The notes under the pieces: generated by a model
What the model was told of the DNA's origin: nothing
Database searches by the model: none
Seen by the model: only the letters and a program-made list of their open reading frames with translations
In this document: positions 9,125 to 18,837 of the stretch, piece after piece
Layout of the letters: every line of letters starts with the position of its first letter
How positions within the stretch are numbered: position 1 is the stretch's first letter
From: Caldilineaceae bacterium
Lineage (GTDB): Bacteria; Chloroflexota; Anaerolineae; Caldilineales; Caldilineaceae
DNA: 64,000 nucleotides
NCBI GenBank assembly: GCA_026645575.1
Contig: JAPKMW010000064.1
Span: 1-64,000, forward strand
Direction: 5' to 3'
Position numbers and translations under genes: made by a program

Positions 9125-12100
9125 CTACAACGTAACGGCGTCCTCTGCCAGTACCTTGTCCAACGTCGCCACCAATCGATCTGCATCTTGCTCGTCAAAA
9201 ACAATCGGTGGCTTGAGCTTGAGAACATTGTGATCCGGCCCGTCGGTGCTGATGAGAATGCCGTGGTCGCGCATCCGGTTGGCGACATAGGCGGCATGGT
9301 CGCCGGCAGGTGTCTTCCGTTCTCGATCCAACACCAACTCGACGCCGACAAACAACCCTAGCCCACGTACATCACCAATCAATGGATACTTGGGCATCAA
9401 CGCCCGCAAGCCGTCCATCAAGCGATTGCCAACGCGCAAGGCATGCGCCTGCAACCCCTCTTGCTCGATCACATCCAACACCGCCAGCCCCACGGCGCAC
9501 GAAACTGGGTTGCCGCCAAAGGTATTGAAGTATTCCATGCCGTTGGCGAAGGCGTCGGCAATGGCCGGCGTTGTCACCACGGCACCTAGCGGATGCCCAT
9601 TGCCGATTGGCTTGCCCATTGTTACAATATCCGGCACAACCCCTTGCGTCTGGAAGCCCCAGTAGTGGGTGCCGACGCGGGCGAAGCCAACCTGCACCTC
9701 ATCGGCAATGCAAACGCCACCAGCAGAACGCACATACTTATATGCTTCGGCCAAATAACCATCGGGCAAGACAATCTGTCCGCCACAGCCTAACACGGAC
9801 TCGGCGATGAAGGCCGCGACACTCTTGCCGCTGCCCTGTACCTGCGCCACCAGTTCCCGCACATGGTCGGCATACTTGGCCCCGGTCTCCCAGCCCATAC
9901 CGGTGTAGCGACCACGGTAAGGATCGGGCATGAGGGCAATATGAGTGGTCGGTGGTGCGCCCTTGCCGCCGGGGCCGGCAAATTTGTAGGGGCTGATGTC
10001 GATCAGCGAGTTGAGGTTGCCATGATAGGCGACATCCAAACAGATCGTGTCGTAGTGACCCGTGTAGGAGCGCGCCAGCCGCAACGCCAGATCATTGGCT
10101 TCGCTGCCGGAGTTGACAAAGAAGCAGACGCGCAACGGTTCCGGCAAGGTGGCGCAGAGCCGTTCGGCATACTCAGTCAAGCCGTCATAAACATAGCGCG
10201 TGTTAGTATTGAGAACTGCCATCTGTCGCTGCGCCGCCCGCACCACATGGGGATGGCAGTGGCCCACATGACAGACATTGTTGACGACATCCAGGTACGC
10301 ATAGCCATCGATGTCATAAAGAAACTGTTTGGCGGCGCGTACAATGTGCAGTGGTTCTTGGTAGGAGATGCTCAGGTTGCGCCCCAGATGTTTGCGTCGG
10401 GTCGCCAACAAGTCACGCTTGGGCTTGTGCGTTTCAGGAAAGGCGGTCGCCGGGATTTGCAGAATGAGGTTTGGATCAGGGCAAAGACTCAGCCAAACCG
10501 CCCGTTGATTGGGCGCAGCCACGCCGTTAAAGCCGCCGCAGTCGCCCAGTAGATCGGTGATGACCTGGAAGTGGAGATGGGGCGGCCAGTCGCCATTGAT
10601 CGGGTAGTCGCCAATGCTGCCGATACGTTCGCCTTTACCGATAAGCTTGCCGGGGTAGAGATCGGTCAACGACTCTTCACTCAGATGACCGTAGAGAGTG
10701 TAAAAAGTTAGACCCCCTCCCGACCTCCCCCAGTTTGGGGGAGGGGCCGTCACTCCTCCCCCAAACTGGGGGAGGTCGGGAGGGGGTAAGGTGTGTTGCA
10801 AAATAATGGTTGGGCCATAGTCTTGATAGTTGGCATTGTTGGCAAAGCTATGGACCGCTCCTTCGATTGGCGCATAAATGGGCGCGCCAGCCGGCAAGAA
10901 CAGGTCAATGGCCAGATGCACCGTGCGACGCTCTGGCAGTTCATCGGTTTCTTGGCGAAACGCCTCAGCACTGTAGAGTAAGCGTGGTTCATTGTACCGC
11001 CCCACGCCAACCTTGACGCCAGCCCGCTTCATTTCGGCAAAGAGCCGCTCAGTAAAAGCGGCGGTGTCGGCTGGATTGTCCAGATCTGCGACCAGTGGGC
11101 TGCCGATGCTCAGGTCGAAGACTAGAACCGGCTCGGTGCGCAGATCATAATCGATTACCGGGGCAAAGCTTTGTTGGTTAGCTTGTAACCACTGGATTAG
11201 CTGCGGCGTCTGCGGGTACGGTTCCAGCCCACAGGCATGACGGAAAGTGTAATGGGCAAAATCGGGCGCAAGGGTCGCCAACTTTTCCAGCAGCGCCCAA
11301 GCCGGCGCCTCGCTAATTGATAAATAGCGATTTTCCGGTTGCAACGCCTGTTGGTGCGCCGAAATGCAAACACTCATGCAGAGCCGCATACAGATGAGCG
11401 GGTAAAGCACGGCAATTTCCGTTTCGGTGAGCGGATAGACGGCGTGATAGCCCCGCACCAACGCCACCGCTGCCGCCAGCGGATCGGCTTTGTCGAGCAT
11501 GGCATAGGCTGCGGCAATCGCCGGTTCGCTGACGGTGTAGGTGCGCACCATGTCGCCAAAGTCGATGACGCCGGTGATGACCTTGTTGCGCCCCAACAGC
11601 CCGCCCCCGGCCTGATCGCCAACCAGGACATTGTAATCATTGCCGTCGTTGTGGATGATGCTGGTGCGCACCTGGGAAAGAAGCGGCGCGGCGTGTTGTT
11701 GGAAGTACGCCAGTTGTTGCTCTATCAACTGGCGGCGTGCGGGGTCAGCAATCTCGCCTTTGTACTGGTTGATGACGGCGATCGCCTGCTGTAAATCCCA
11801 CTGCAACTCCCGGTTGGCGGCGGGATGATCGAAGGAGACTAGTGCTTTATCAAGGTTGCCTAGATAGGCGCCCAAGCTATTAAGAAGTTCCGGAGCATGG
11901 GGTTTGACCGCCCCCAACGGCTTGCCGGGCAGATAGGTCAAGAGGCGGACAAGATGACTGGCGCCCGCAGCCCCGGTCACAGTGGCAATCTGCTGCCCAT
12001 CAACCGTCGGTTGCAGGTGCGCTACGGGAATGTCACTCTGGGTGGCGACATGGGCCAGCGTGGCATTTTGCAATTCGAGGATGACGCGCTCCTCTTGGGC

Positions 12101-12268
12101 GTTGGCAATCTTCAGTACATACTGGCGGCCATCAGCCGTCGTCAGCAGAAAGTTTTGATCCCGCTCGCTGGTGAGCAGCGTGGCGGTGGCGGTTATGCCA
12201 TATAATTGTTGGGCAAAGCCAAGGGCTTCCGCCGCAGTAAAACGAGGGGCGGATTGAACAAGTGACAT
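9125..12268 (-). CDS. APH-type kinase / M23-like / class III aminotransferase fusion
   Basis: A 1047-residue three-domain protein. Residues about 10-335 are an APH/choline-kinase-like phosphotransferase (catalytic loop [13 protein letters not shown], metal Asp in GVIDFGDM). About 430-600 is an M23/LytM-like fold ([19 protein letters not shown]). About 620-1047 is a class III PLP aminotransferase ([15 protein letters not shown] Lys in [22 protein letters not shown]). The kinase and PLP parts resemble the hydroxylysine kinase and AGXT2L-type phospholyases, which suggests phosphorylation then beta/gamma-elimination of an amino alcohol such as hydroxylysine or ethanolamine (inference). Start ATG 12268 has GGGAG 7 nt upstream; the frame is open further upstream to 12514 but with unrelated residues. 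Residues about 494-519 are encoded by an inserted palindrome. Confidence 0.85.
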   Translation of the reverse strand: MSLVQSAPRFTAAEALGFAQQLYGITATATLLTSERDQNFLLTTADGRQYVLKIANAQEERVILELQNATLAHVATQSDIPVAHLQPTVDGQQIATVTGAAGASHLVRLLTYLPGKPLGAVKPHAPELLNSLGAYLGNLDKALVSFDHPAANRELQWDLQQAIAVINQYKGEIADPARRQLIEQQLAYFQQHAAPLLSQVRTSIIHNDGNDYNVLVGDQAGGGLLGRNKVITGVIDFGDMVRTYTVSEPAIAAAYAMLDKADPLAAAVALVRGYHAVYPLTETEIAVLYPLICMRLCMSVCISAHQQALQPENRYLSISEAPAWALLEKLATLAPDFAHYTFRHACGLEPYPQTPQLIQWLQANQQSFAPVIDYDLRTEPVLVFDLSIGSPLVADLDNPADTAAFTERLFAEMKRAGVKVGVGRYNEPRLLYSAEAFRQETDELPERRTVHLAIDLFLPAGAPIYAPIEGAVHSFANNANYQDYGPTIILQHTLPPPDLPQFGGGVTAPPPNWGRSGGGLTFYTLYGHLSEESLTDLYPGKLIGKGERIGSIGDYPINGDWPPHLHFQVITDLLGDCGGFNGVAAPNQRAVWLSLCPDPNLILQIPATAFPETHKPKRDLLATRRKHLGRNLSISYQEPLHIVRAAKQFLYDIDGYAYLDVVNNVCHVGHCHPHVVRAAQRQMAVLNTNTRYVYDGLTEYAERLCATLPEPLRVCFFVNSGSEANDLALRLARSYTGHYDTICLDVAYHGNLNSLIDISPYKFAGPGGKGAPPTTHIALMPDPYRGRYTGMGWETGAKYADHVRELVAQVQGSGKSVAAFIAESVLGCGGQIVLPDGYLAEAYKYVRSAGGVCIADEVQVGFARVGTHYWGFQTQGVVPDIVTMGKPIGNGHPLGAVVTTPAIADAFANGMEYFNTFGGNPVSCAVGLAVLDVIEQEGLQAHALRVGNRLMDGLRALMPKYPLIGDVRGLGLFVGVELVLDRERKTPAGDHAAYVANRMRDHGILISTDGPDHNVLKLKPPIVFDEQDADRLVATLDKVLAEDAVTL
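10713..10786. repeat. Perfect 32-bp inverted repeat inserted in frame in the fusion gene
   Basis: Arms 10713-10744 and 10755-10786 are exact reverse complements with a 10-nt loop. Each arm is itself a palindrome around cctccccc/gggggagg. Translation across it gives a Pro/Gly-rich insertion ([11 protein letters not shown], then [11 protein letters not shown]) between two M23-domain strands that should be close together (TIILQH and FYTLYGHL). The reading frame is kept. Confidence 0.85.
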
Positions 12269-12470
12269 AGAAACTCCCGTTCGGTCAAATGAAATAGTCA
12301 GTAGTCCGCAGTCGCGTAGTCCTATCGTCGCGTAGTCCGCAGTCGGTCTAGTACAAGCGAGGTTACGTTGCGCTCTACTGATAGTTGGTCGGCTTGCTTG
12401 GAAATTATAATCGGTAATAAAAAAAGGTGCATGTTCACAGGGGGTAGAACATCCACTTTGCAGAAAATAA

Positions 12471-12848
12471 TTAACGTAGATACAGTAAGCCGCAACAGAC
12501 AGTTGCCACAACACTTAACACCAACAAGTGCAGCGTCTGATCGATAACCAGTCGCACCATGGCCTGGTCACGCTGTCCGACCCAACGCATCCACTGTTGT
12601 ACTAGATTTGTGCCATCAATCAACCAGTGGGAGAGAAAGATAAAGCCGCTTATCAGTAAGTAGAGCGTGACCTTTAGATCGGGGGCGATGAGGAATAAGG
12701 TGAAGGTTGTGAGGAGTGTGTAGATGGTGTAATGAACCAACCCAGCCACATTGGTAAAACTTGTTCGCTTGCCGCAAGCCATCCAGTCGCTTTGCAACAT
12801 CCAATCCGCCACGAAATGGCTCAGGCAGAGCCAACCAAAAGGCGTCAT
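12471..12848 (-). CDS. DUF3307 family membrane protein
   Basis: A 125-residue, mostly hydrophobic protein with about three to four membrane segments and the DUF3307 pattern: HFVADWMLQSDWMA near the N-terminus, HYTIYTLLTTF, and SHWLIDGTN further on. Several His/Asp residues sit next to membrane segments. Function unknown; the family is seen in phage-like and chromosomal contexts. ATG 12848 is chosen because GGGGAGG lies 5 nt upstream; the frame is open further upstream without family similarity. It ends 202 bp before the fusion gene start. Confidence 0.7.
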   Translation of the reverse strand: MTPFGWLCLSHFVADWMLQSDWMACGKRTSFTNVAGLVHYTIYTLLTTFTLFLIAPDLKVTLYLLISGFIFLSHWLIDGTNLVQQWMRWVGQRDQAMVRLVIDQTLHLLVLSVVATVCCGLLYLR

Positions 12849-13100
12849 ATTGGCCTCCCCCGTCTGTGTAAACCGATTCCGTTTTCTGTTCGCGGCATGA
12901 CAAAGTAATACCAGATGGCTGAACACCAGAATAGCCTATTTGCAAAATTGTGAATAATATGCAAAATATGTGTTAGGATTTCTTCAGTTTTTTGCATCTT
13001 AACCTCACTTTCGTAGGATCAAAATGACCTGCACTATTGCTTGGACAATGTAGTTTAGGCAGTGCGCTAGTTGTTTGCTGTCATGTAGAAAAACTTTTGC
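12849..13100. other. Divergent intergenic region, AT-rich
   Basis: Between the divergent DUF3307 and Crp-family genes. It contains an AT-rich stretch (about 12935-13005) with directly repeated ttgcaaaat / atgcaaaat words. Promoters for both genes probably lie here, but I cannot pick a convincing -35/-10 pair. Confidence 0.35.
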
Positions 13101-13116
13101 TGTCCACTAGTGGACA
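13101..13116. promoter_or_regulatory. CRP-like operator upstream of the Crp/Fnr regulator gene
   Basis: TGTCCACTAGTGGACA is a perfect 16-bp palindrome with half-sites TGTCC and GGACA separated by 6 bp, the spacing of classic CRP sites (TGTGA-N6-TCACA). It lies 40 bp upstream of the regulator's ATG. Two related copies precede the cyclase gene at 18093-18130. Autoregulation is inferred. Confidence 0.65.
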
Positions 13117-13156
13117 ATTGTCTACGGTAGCAATCAAAGGGGATAAGGGGAACCTC

Positions 13157-13894
13157 ATGCCGGAAGCGACACTTACAGCCGTTGCACCAACGGTCATCAC
13201 CTTTTTACAAGAAACAGCCCTGTTTCGCGATCTGAATCAGGGCGCGTTGGCCCAGGTTGCCCAAGATTTTCGCCAGCGTTCCTATCGCAGCGGTGACGTG
13301 ATCTTTCACCAGGGCGACGAGGGGCGCAACCTGTTTGTGATCATGCGTGGCACGGTGCGCGTCTATCACCTTAGCCCTAGTGGCGATGAAACAACGATGA
13401 ATATTCTGGCGCCCCGTCAGCTCTTGGGCGAGTTTAGCTTGTTGGATGGGCAACCCCGTTCGGCCACTGCGGAGGCCATCACTGCTTGCACCTTGTTGGA
13501 GATGTCGGCAGAGCGTTGTTTCCATCATCTGACCCACATCCCTGGTTTGGCATTGGCCTTGGCGCGTCAGGTGGTGCAGAAGGTGCGCTGGACTTCCATG
13601 TATGCCGAAAGTCTGGCGCGCATGGACGCGGCCGGGCGCTTTCTCCATTTCTTGTTGCTCTACAACGAAGAACTGGGCCAGGTGGTGACGCCGGGGAAAC
13701 GCTATGTGCTAAACCTGGGGCTAACCCAAGACGAACTGGCTTCATTGATCGGCGCACGGCGCCAATGGGTGAACAAAATCTTGGGTGAGTGGAGTGTGCG
13801 GGAATTAGTGGCCTTTGACAATGGCGTCCTCACCATCCTCGACCTACCACGCGTGCAAGCCGAACGTGATAGCCGCATGAACCTTCCGTCATAA
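13157..13894 (+). CDS. Crp/Fnr-family transcriptional regulator
   Basis: A 245-residue protein: a cyclic-nucleotide-binding beta-roll (about residues 20-135, with GDVIFHQGDEGRNLFVI and GEFSLLDGQPRSATAEA) followed by a helix-turn-helix (LTQDELASLIGARRQWVNKILGEW, shown in part). The phosphate-binding cassette GEFSLLDGQPRSA keeps the Arg-Ser pair typical of cAMP binders. The recognition helix has RRQWVNK where E. coli CRP has RETVGR, consistent with an altered half-site. ATG 13157 follows aagggg; the frame is open upstream to 13037 without similarity. It converges on the cyclase gene, 9 bp apart, and both share the TGTCC-N6-GGACA motif. Confidence 0.85.
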   Translation: MPEATLTAVAPTVITFLQETALFRDLNQGALAQVAQDFRQRSYRSGDVIFHQGDEGRNLFVIMRGTVRVYHLSPSGDETTMNILAPRQLLGEFSLLDGQPRSATAEAITACTLLEMSAERCFHHLTHIPGLALALARQVVQKVRWTSMYAESLARMDAAGRFLHFLLLYNEELGQVVTPGKRYVLNLGLTQDELASLIGARRQWVNKILGEWSVRELVAFDNGVLTILDLPRVQAERDSRMNLPS

Positions 13895-13903
13895 TGGGGC
13901 GCT

Positions 13904-16900
13904 TTAGGCGAAAGCGGCCATGATTTCACTGTTCACTGGTGGCAATGCTAGAAAAGCCTGGCGGCGTGTCGGGTTGCTGATGCCGTCCGCCCGTGTGGTT
14001 AACCCTTTGAAGGCGGCCTGAAGGGCATCATAGGCCGCCGCAAAGCGACCGACGCGGCGCAGCACAGTGGCGCAATGGAAGTAATCATGGTGGGGGAATT
14101 CCACCCCGACGGCGTAACTTTCGGTCAGCCGTTCGAGCGCTCTTTCGGCATAGTCCAACGCTTGTTCATCTTTGCCCAACCCCCAATAGGCCCGCGCCAG
14201 TGTGGTTAGATCGCCGGTGGTTAAGTTGGGCGCCTGCAACGCTTCCCGTTCGTTCAGCGCTTGTTGGGCAAGCTGAATGGCTCTTTCAAATTTCTCCTCC
14301 AACAAGCGGACAAGCGCCAGATGACTTTGGCACAGGGCGCTTAGGTAACGATCTCCTTGCCTGTCGGCCAGTTGCCAGCTCTCTTCCAGATATTCGGCGG
14401 CCACCCGTAAGCGCCCCCAATCGCGTAGGACGACGCCAAGATGACAGAGCGTATACGCCTTGCCTGCTTCGTCGCCGATCTGCTCACTGATCTGCAAACT
14501 GTGCTGTAATTCCGTGGTCGCTTCTCCAACTTCGCCAAATTGCGCATAGAGTAGACCCAACAGATTGCGTACATTTAGCTCTGCGCGCAGATCCTCTGTG
14601 GTCTGGTGGATTTGCAGCGCCGCCAGCGCCCACCGTTCCGCTGATTCGAGTTGGCCGGTCTCATAGAGAACCAGCGCGCGATGATACAAATTGACCCCTT
14701 CGCCGGGCAGGTCGCCAATCTGACGCTGGATCTGGATCGCCGCTTCGCGGTGGCGTTCTTCATCGGCAAACTCCCGCCGGTAGTAGGCAATCGCCGCCAG
14801 CGTGTTCAGCGCCGCCGCCTCCCCGCGCCGATAGCCCCGCACATAGCAGAGCTGAAGCGCCCGTTCGCTATAGAGTTGCGCCTGTGGATACGCCCCCTGT
14901 TGCCGATGGGCATACCCCCAATGATTGTACAGGTCAACCAGGAGCCGATCCCTTTCCGCCGCAGGCAAGTGCGGTTTTTGTAACAGCGCCAGCGCCGTCT
15001 CACAATGGGCTTGGATTTGTTCATAGTTGCCCTGTCGGCGCGCAATCAAGGCCAACAAAACGCAGGTGCGCGCCTGGTCGAGCGGGTTTGCTTGTTCTTC
15101 GGCGCTGGCTAAGGCTTGTGCAGCGAATTGTGCGGCCAGCTCATAGTGACCAATCGCTGCGTAGTATTGGGCGTACAAATAGCGCACGGTGAAGCGTGGC
15201 GCCGTCGGCCATGCTGCTAATCTGCGGAGGGTCTGCTCTTCTTCGCTGCGGAGACCCAGGATGTGCGCTACCTCAATTTTGCCCTGTAACCAGGGCCACG
15301 CTTCGTCCAACGCCAAGAGTTGATTGTAATAATTGAACGCCGTTTGATTGGCTTCCTCCTGGCGGGCGATCTGGGCGGCTTGTGCCAGATAATAGCAGCC
15401 TTTTTCTGTCAAATGGCTCCGGCTAAAGTGATACGCCAGAAGTGTCAGCGCCGTTGGTCGGCTGCGCTCGATTGCTTGCGCGACTGCGGCGTGTAACGTT
15501 TGTCGCTGTGTCTCGACCATCGTGGCATAGACAACGGCTTGCGTCAAATGGCGGCGAAGTTCATATTGTTCCTCGCCATCAACGTTCAGCCGAACCAGTA
15601 ATTGATAGCGCACCAAAAGTTGCAATTGCTCACACAAACTTGGCAGGTCAATGGGCGATGGGTAGATCTGTTGCAGAAAGGTGCTGGTAAAGGCGCCGCC
15701 GATGACGCTGGCAATCTGCACAATCTGGCGACACGCTTCTGGCAGATCATCAATGGCGGCTAACACAAGCTGGTGAAGTGCATCGGAGATGCCCAGATCG
15801 ATCGTAGCTAACGCGGCATTGACTGCCAGCACCCATTCGCCGCTCACCGGCTCTTTGCGCAAACAATTTTCCGCTTGCAGCCGGGCAATGAGCGTTGGCC
15901 CTAGATCCCACTCGTTGCTCTCCTTCCGATAGACCAGCAGGTTGAGGCCATAGAGCGCCAACAACAACTCTTCGGCGTAGAATGGATTGCCCTGGGCGCG
16001 CATGGCAATGAAGGCCAGCAGGAGCGGCAATGCCCGGCCTTCCAACTGATCTTCAATGACCGCCTGAATTACGTTATGGGAAAGTGGTGACAAGGTCAGA
16101 TGGTGAAAATTGGCTAGAGGCGAGAGCGTGGCGAGCAACTGTTCGCTGTCGCTGCTGGTCGGGCGTTGAATAAAGAGCAAGAACACTGGTACGGGGGCGA
16201 TCTGCTGATAGAAGCTTTTGAGGAGATTGGCCGAAGCCTGATCAAGCCATTGAATATCCTCAAAGATCAAGATCAGCGGGCGTTGGTGCGCCTCGGTCAG
16301 GAGCAGATCGGTAATCCGGGCAAAGGTGGTGGCTTGCTGTTGCGGCGATAGGTGCGCCCCCTTCGTTGCGCCTGGCATAAAGGTCAGCCCCAAGAAAGTA
16401 CTCAGCAAGGGGTCGTGTATGGCCAGCGAATCCTCTGCCGCAATCGACGGCAAGGTAAAGAGAATCTGCTGCCAGGATTGATAGATATTTTCGCGGCTAA
16501 AACTTTCACAAACCGCCGTTGCCACCACACAACCGATGGTGGTCGCCCGCCGGCGAAATTCAGCCACCAGACGGCTTTTGCCAATGCCGGCCTCCCCTTC
16601 GATCAGCACAATCTGCCCTTGACTGGCAAAGACCTGCTCCAGGATCTGGGACAAAAAGTTCAACTCCGCTTCCCGCTCCAAGATTGGCTCATCATAAATC
16701 GGCAGGCTGACCGGCAACCGATCCCGCAATTCATAAAGATAGCGATCGCCGACCCCTTTGAGCGGCGTCAAGGTCGGCGGGCCAAATTGAAAGTGATCGC
16801 AGACGGCTTCAATAATCCGTTTGGAGGCCAGGATTTGGTTGGGAGCGGCGCTGGTCATCAGGCGGTTAGTTAAATTGACGGCGCTGCCCAGCAGATCGTA

Positions 16901-18031
16901 AGCCGCTCGTTTCTTGCTGCCAAAGGCGCCGGCCAGGATACGCCCTTGGTGCAGGCCGATCTGGACGCTGGTGATAAACGAAAATTCTTCGGGCGCGTGG
17001 CGTAGATCCAGGGCTGCCGCGGCGGCACGTTCGGCATTGTCGTCGTGGCTCTCCAGGGCGCCAAAGGTTGCCAACAAATAGCTGCCCTTGTCATCAATGG
17101 TCAATTTGAGCAGGTAACCTTCATAGCGAGCCAGACAGTGTTGCGCCCAACGCACAAAGGCATCCAGCTTGGCCCCCACCAGCTCATCATTGACATAATC
17201 CAGGCCGTTAAATTGCAAAAAAAGCACGACAACGGGACGTAGATCGTTGAGAAAGCGCCCTTGTTCCTGGCGTACCCGGTCATAGACCGGCGGCAGCAAC
17301 CAATCCCCCAAGAGTGCTTCATCCACAATGGGGGTGGTTTCGGTTGGCGCCGACACGAAAGTTGGGTTGGCGGTTGCTGGCAACCCTTTAGGCCGAAAGC
17401 CGGTCACCCTGGCAATTGATTGCGTCCCCACTGTTTGATGTTCGTTCAGATACCAGGCGTTAATCGCTAATTCTTCTTCAATCTGTTGCAGTGCGCCCGA
17501 CCCGACTCTGATCTCCCCGCGTTCGAGATCCTGTAGCACCGCCCCAAGTTCCAGCATAGCGGCGCCGGCCATCACATCGAGCAATTGAATGGCTGGATCA
17601 CCGACGGCCAGACGGCGCACCGTTCCGCTGGTCAACCCGACTTTAAGCGCCAGGGTGACGGTCGTGCCGTCTGCCAATTCAATCTGGGCAAACTTTGTCA
17701 TCGCCACTTGCATTGCCAGGGCGCACGCGGTTGCCCGGCAGCCATTGTCCAGATGGAACCAACAAGAAAGGGCATCGCCGCCAAAGCTGACAACGACACC
17801 TTCAAATTGTTCCACTTGATCGATGAGATCGGCAAAGACCAGATTGATTTGGGTCGTGAGTTGGTCGGCGGCTTCGGTCGGTCCGAGCTGGGCGGCCAGT
17901 TTTTCCAGCAGCGCGGTAAAGCCGGAAATATCGGCAAAAAGCACCGATCCTTCCATCGTTTCTGGTAGCGTTGTCGTGCCAGCGAGCGCAGCCGCGCGGT
18001 CAGCAGCAATAAAGGCCGTAGGTGTTTCCAT
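13904..18031 (-). CDS. Class III cyclase - STAND ATPase - TPR protein
   Basis: A 1375-residue protein. Two class III nucleotide-cyclase domains come first: C1 at about residues 25-200 keeps metal-binding Asp in LFADISGFT and GGDALSCWF. C2 at about 265-430 has LFLQFNGL in place of the first metal site, so only C1 looks catalytic, as in ADCY10-type enzymes. An AAA/STAND ATPase follows (Walker A GEAGIGKS near 480; Walker B LILIFEDIQWLD), then about ten TPR-like repeats to the C-terminus. It probably makes cAMP in the cytoplasm in response to a signal bound by the TPR region. ATG 18031 is chosen (aagga upstream); a start at 18091 would touch the operator sites. Confidence 0.85.
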   Translation of the reverse strand: METPTAFIAADRAAALAGTTTLPETMEGSVLFADISGFTALLEKLAAQLGPTEAADQLTTQINLVFADLIDQVEQFEGVVVSFGGDALSCWFHLDNGCRATACALAMQVAMTKFAQIELADGTTVTLALKVGLTSGTVRRLAVGDPAIQLLDVMAGAAMLELGAVLQDLERGEIRVGSGALQQIEEELAINAWYLNEHQTVGTQSIARVTGFRPKGLPATANPTFVSAPTETTPIVDEALLGDWLLPPVYDRVRQEQGRFLNDLRPVVVLFLQFNGLDYVNDELVGAKLDAFVRWAQHCLARYEGYLLKLTIDDKGSYLLATFGALESHDDNAERAAAAALDLRHAPEEFSFITSVQIGLHQGRILAGAFGSKKRAAYDLLGSAVNLTNRLMTSAAPNQILASKRIIEAVCDHFQFGPPTLTPLKGVGDRYLYELRDRLPVSLPIYDEPILEREAELNFLSQILEQVFASQGQIVLIEGEAGIGKSRLVAEFRRRATTIGCVVATAVCESFSRENIYQSWQQILFTLPSIAAEDSLAIHDPLLSTFLGLTFMPGATKGAHLSPQQQATTFARITDLLLTEAHQRPLILIFEDIQWLDQASANLLKSFYQQIAPVPVFLLFIQRPTSSDSEQLLATLSPLANFHHLTLSPLSHNVIQAVIEDQLEGRALPLLLAFIAMRAQGNPFYAEELLLALYGLNLLVYRKESNEWDLGPTLIARLQAENCLRKEPVSGEWVLAVNAALATIDLGISDALHQLVLAAIDDLPEACRQIVQIASVIGGAFTSTFLQQIYPSPIDLPSLCEQLQLLVRYQLLVRLNVDGEEQYELRRHLTQAVVYATMVETQRQTLHAAVAQAIERSRPTALTLLAYHFSRSHLTEKGCYYLAQAAQIARQEEANQTAFNYYNQLLALDEAWPWLQGKIEVAHILGLRSEEEQTLRRLAAWPTAPRFTVRYLYAQYYAAIGHYELAAQFAAQALASAEEQANPLDQARTCVLLALIARRQGNYEQIQAHCETALALLQKPHLPAAERDRLLVDLYNHWGYAHRQQGAYPQAQLYSERALQLCYVRGYRRGEAAALNTLAAIAYYRREFADEERHREAAIQIQRQIGDLPGEGVNLYHRALVLYETGQLESAERWALAALQIHQTTEDLRAELNVRNLLGLLYAQFGEVGEATTELQHSLQISEQIGDEAGKAYTLCHLGVVLRDWGRLRVAAEYLEESWQLADRQGDRYLSALCQSHLALVRLLEEKFERAIQLAQQALNEREALQAPNLTTGDLTTLARAYWGLGKDEQALDYAERALERLTESYAVGVEFPHHDYFHCATVLRRVGRFAAAYDALQAAFKGLTTRADGISNPTRRQAFLALPPVNSEIMAAFA

Positions 18032-18092
18032 CGGGGTGTGTCCTTGATGATGGCAGCGAATGAATGGTGATCCGCAAACGGTGACAACCAAA

Positions 18093-18130
18093 TGTCCAGT
18101 AGCGGACAGTCAATTGTCTGCTACTGGACA
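18093..18130. promoter_or_regulatory. Pair of CRP-like operators upstream of the cyclase gene
   Basis: Two 16-bp sites, TGTCCAGTAGCGGACA (18093-18108) and TGTCTGCTACTGGACA (18115-18130), have centres 22 bp apart, so they face the same side of the helix. Together they form a larger 38-bp palindrome. They match the site at 13101-13116 and lie 62-99 bp upstream of the cyclase start. Confidence 0.65.
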
Positions 18131-18387
18131 GCCACCTTTGGTAGGAGATTATACAATAATGGCGTTCTTTACCGAAGTACAAGGCTTGGTTGTAGTGCAA
18201 TTATCGTCGTTCGTGGGGTGGTGTAGACTGGGTATTCTGGCGTGAGGACTATCCCTGGGGTTCTCACGTGCTTACCTGGCGCTGCGTCTCTGCGAGTTGG
18301 TGAACTCTCTCAATCTTGTCTCAACCATCTCTCAACCTTGTCTCAACCATCTCTCATTTCTATTCGGCCAAGCGTACTTTGTTTGGC

Positions 18388-18822
18388 TTATTTGCTGCGT
18401 TGCCACTGTAGCATGCCAATGATGGTTGTACCGCCCACCGGCAGCGGTGGCGTGCTGAGGGTTAATTGATTACTTGCAAAGGCAAAAAAGCGTTTCTGCG
18501 GCTGACCGATCCAGTTGGGAAAGCTGCAACCGACTATATGGTGGATGACGATCTTTGCCGCTTCGTCGACTTCATAGCGCCCGAAATAAGCAAGATAGCC
18601 GTCAAAGGCGGCCCTGATTTCTTCCGGTGTTCCCTGTTGTCGATCACCAGCGGCAAAAAGTGGTCGATCCGCGCGCATCAATTGCACAGCCATATTGCCC
18701 GCCGCATCGTAATAAAGCGTACCGCTGGCGTCCGGCCCGTAAGGATAGAGGCTCGTCCCATCCAAACGGCGAAATTCCGAAGCAATCAGTTGCCAGGTGC
18801 CGACAAATTGTTCTTTCGTCAT
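18388..18822 (-). CDS. Lipocalin-like domain protein
   Basis: A 144-residue protein with the Lipocalin_5-type pattern: GTWQLIASEFRRLDGT at the start, YPYGPDASGTLYYDAAGNMAVQLMR (shown in part) and a beta-rich remainder ending GTTIIGMLQW. No signal peptide, so probably cytoplasmic. Ligand unknown. ATG 18822 has a weak GGGG upstream. It lies 15 bp after the small protein gene 18838-19125 and is probably co-transcribed with it. Confidence 0.7.
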   Translation of the reverse strand: MTKEQFVGTWQLIASEFRRLDGTSLYPYGPDASGTLYYDAAGNMAVQLMRADRPLFAAGDRQQGTPEEIRAAFDGYLAYFGRYEVDEAAKIVIHHIVGCSFPNWIGQPQKRFFAFASNQLTLSTPPLPVGGTTIIGMLQWQRSK

Positions 18823-18837
18823 TTTGCCCCGCGTGCT

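Noticed and set aside
9863..10552. Plus-strand frame of 229 codons opposite the aminotransferase domain
   Set aside because: The minus strand has conserved PLP-enzyme motifs across the same bases; no ribosome site or family match on the plus strand.
12269..12514. Upstream extension of the kinase-aminotransferase fusion to 12514
   Set aside because: The extra residues come from a gtcgcgtagtc repeat and would overlap the DUF3307 gene; ATG 12268 has a good ribosome site at the start of family similarity.
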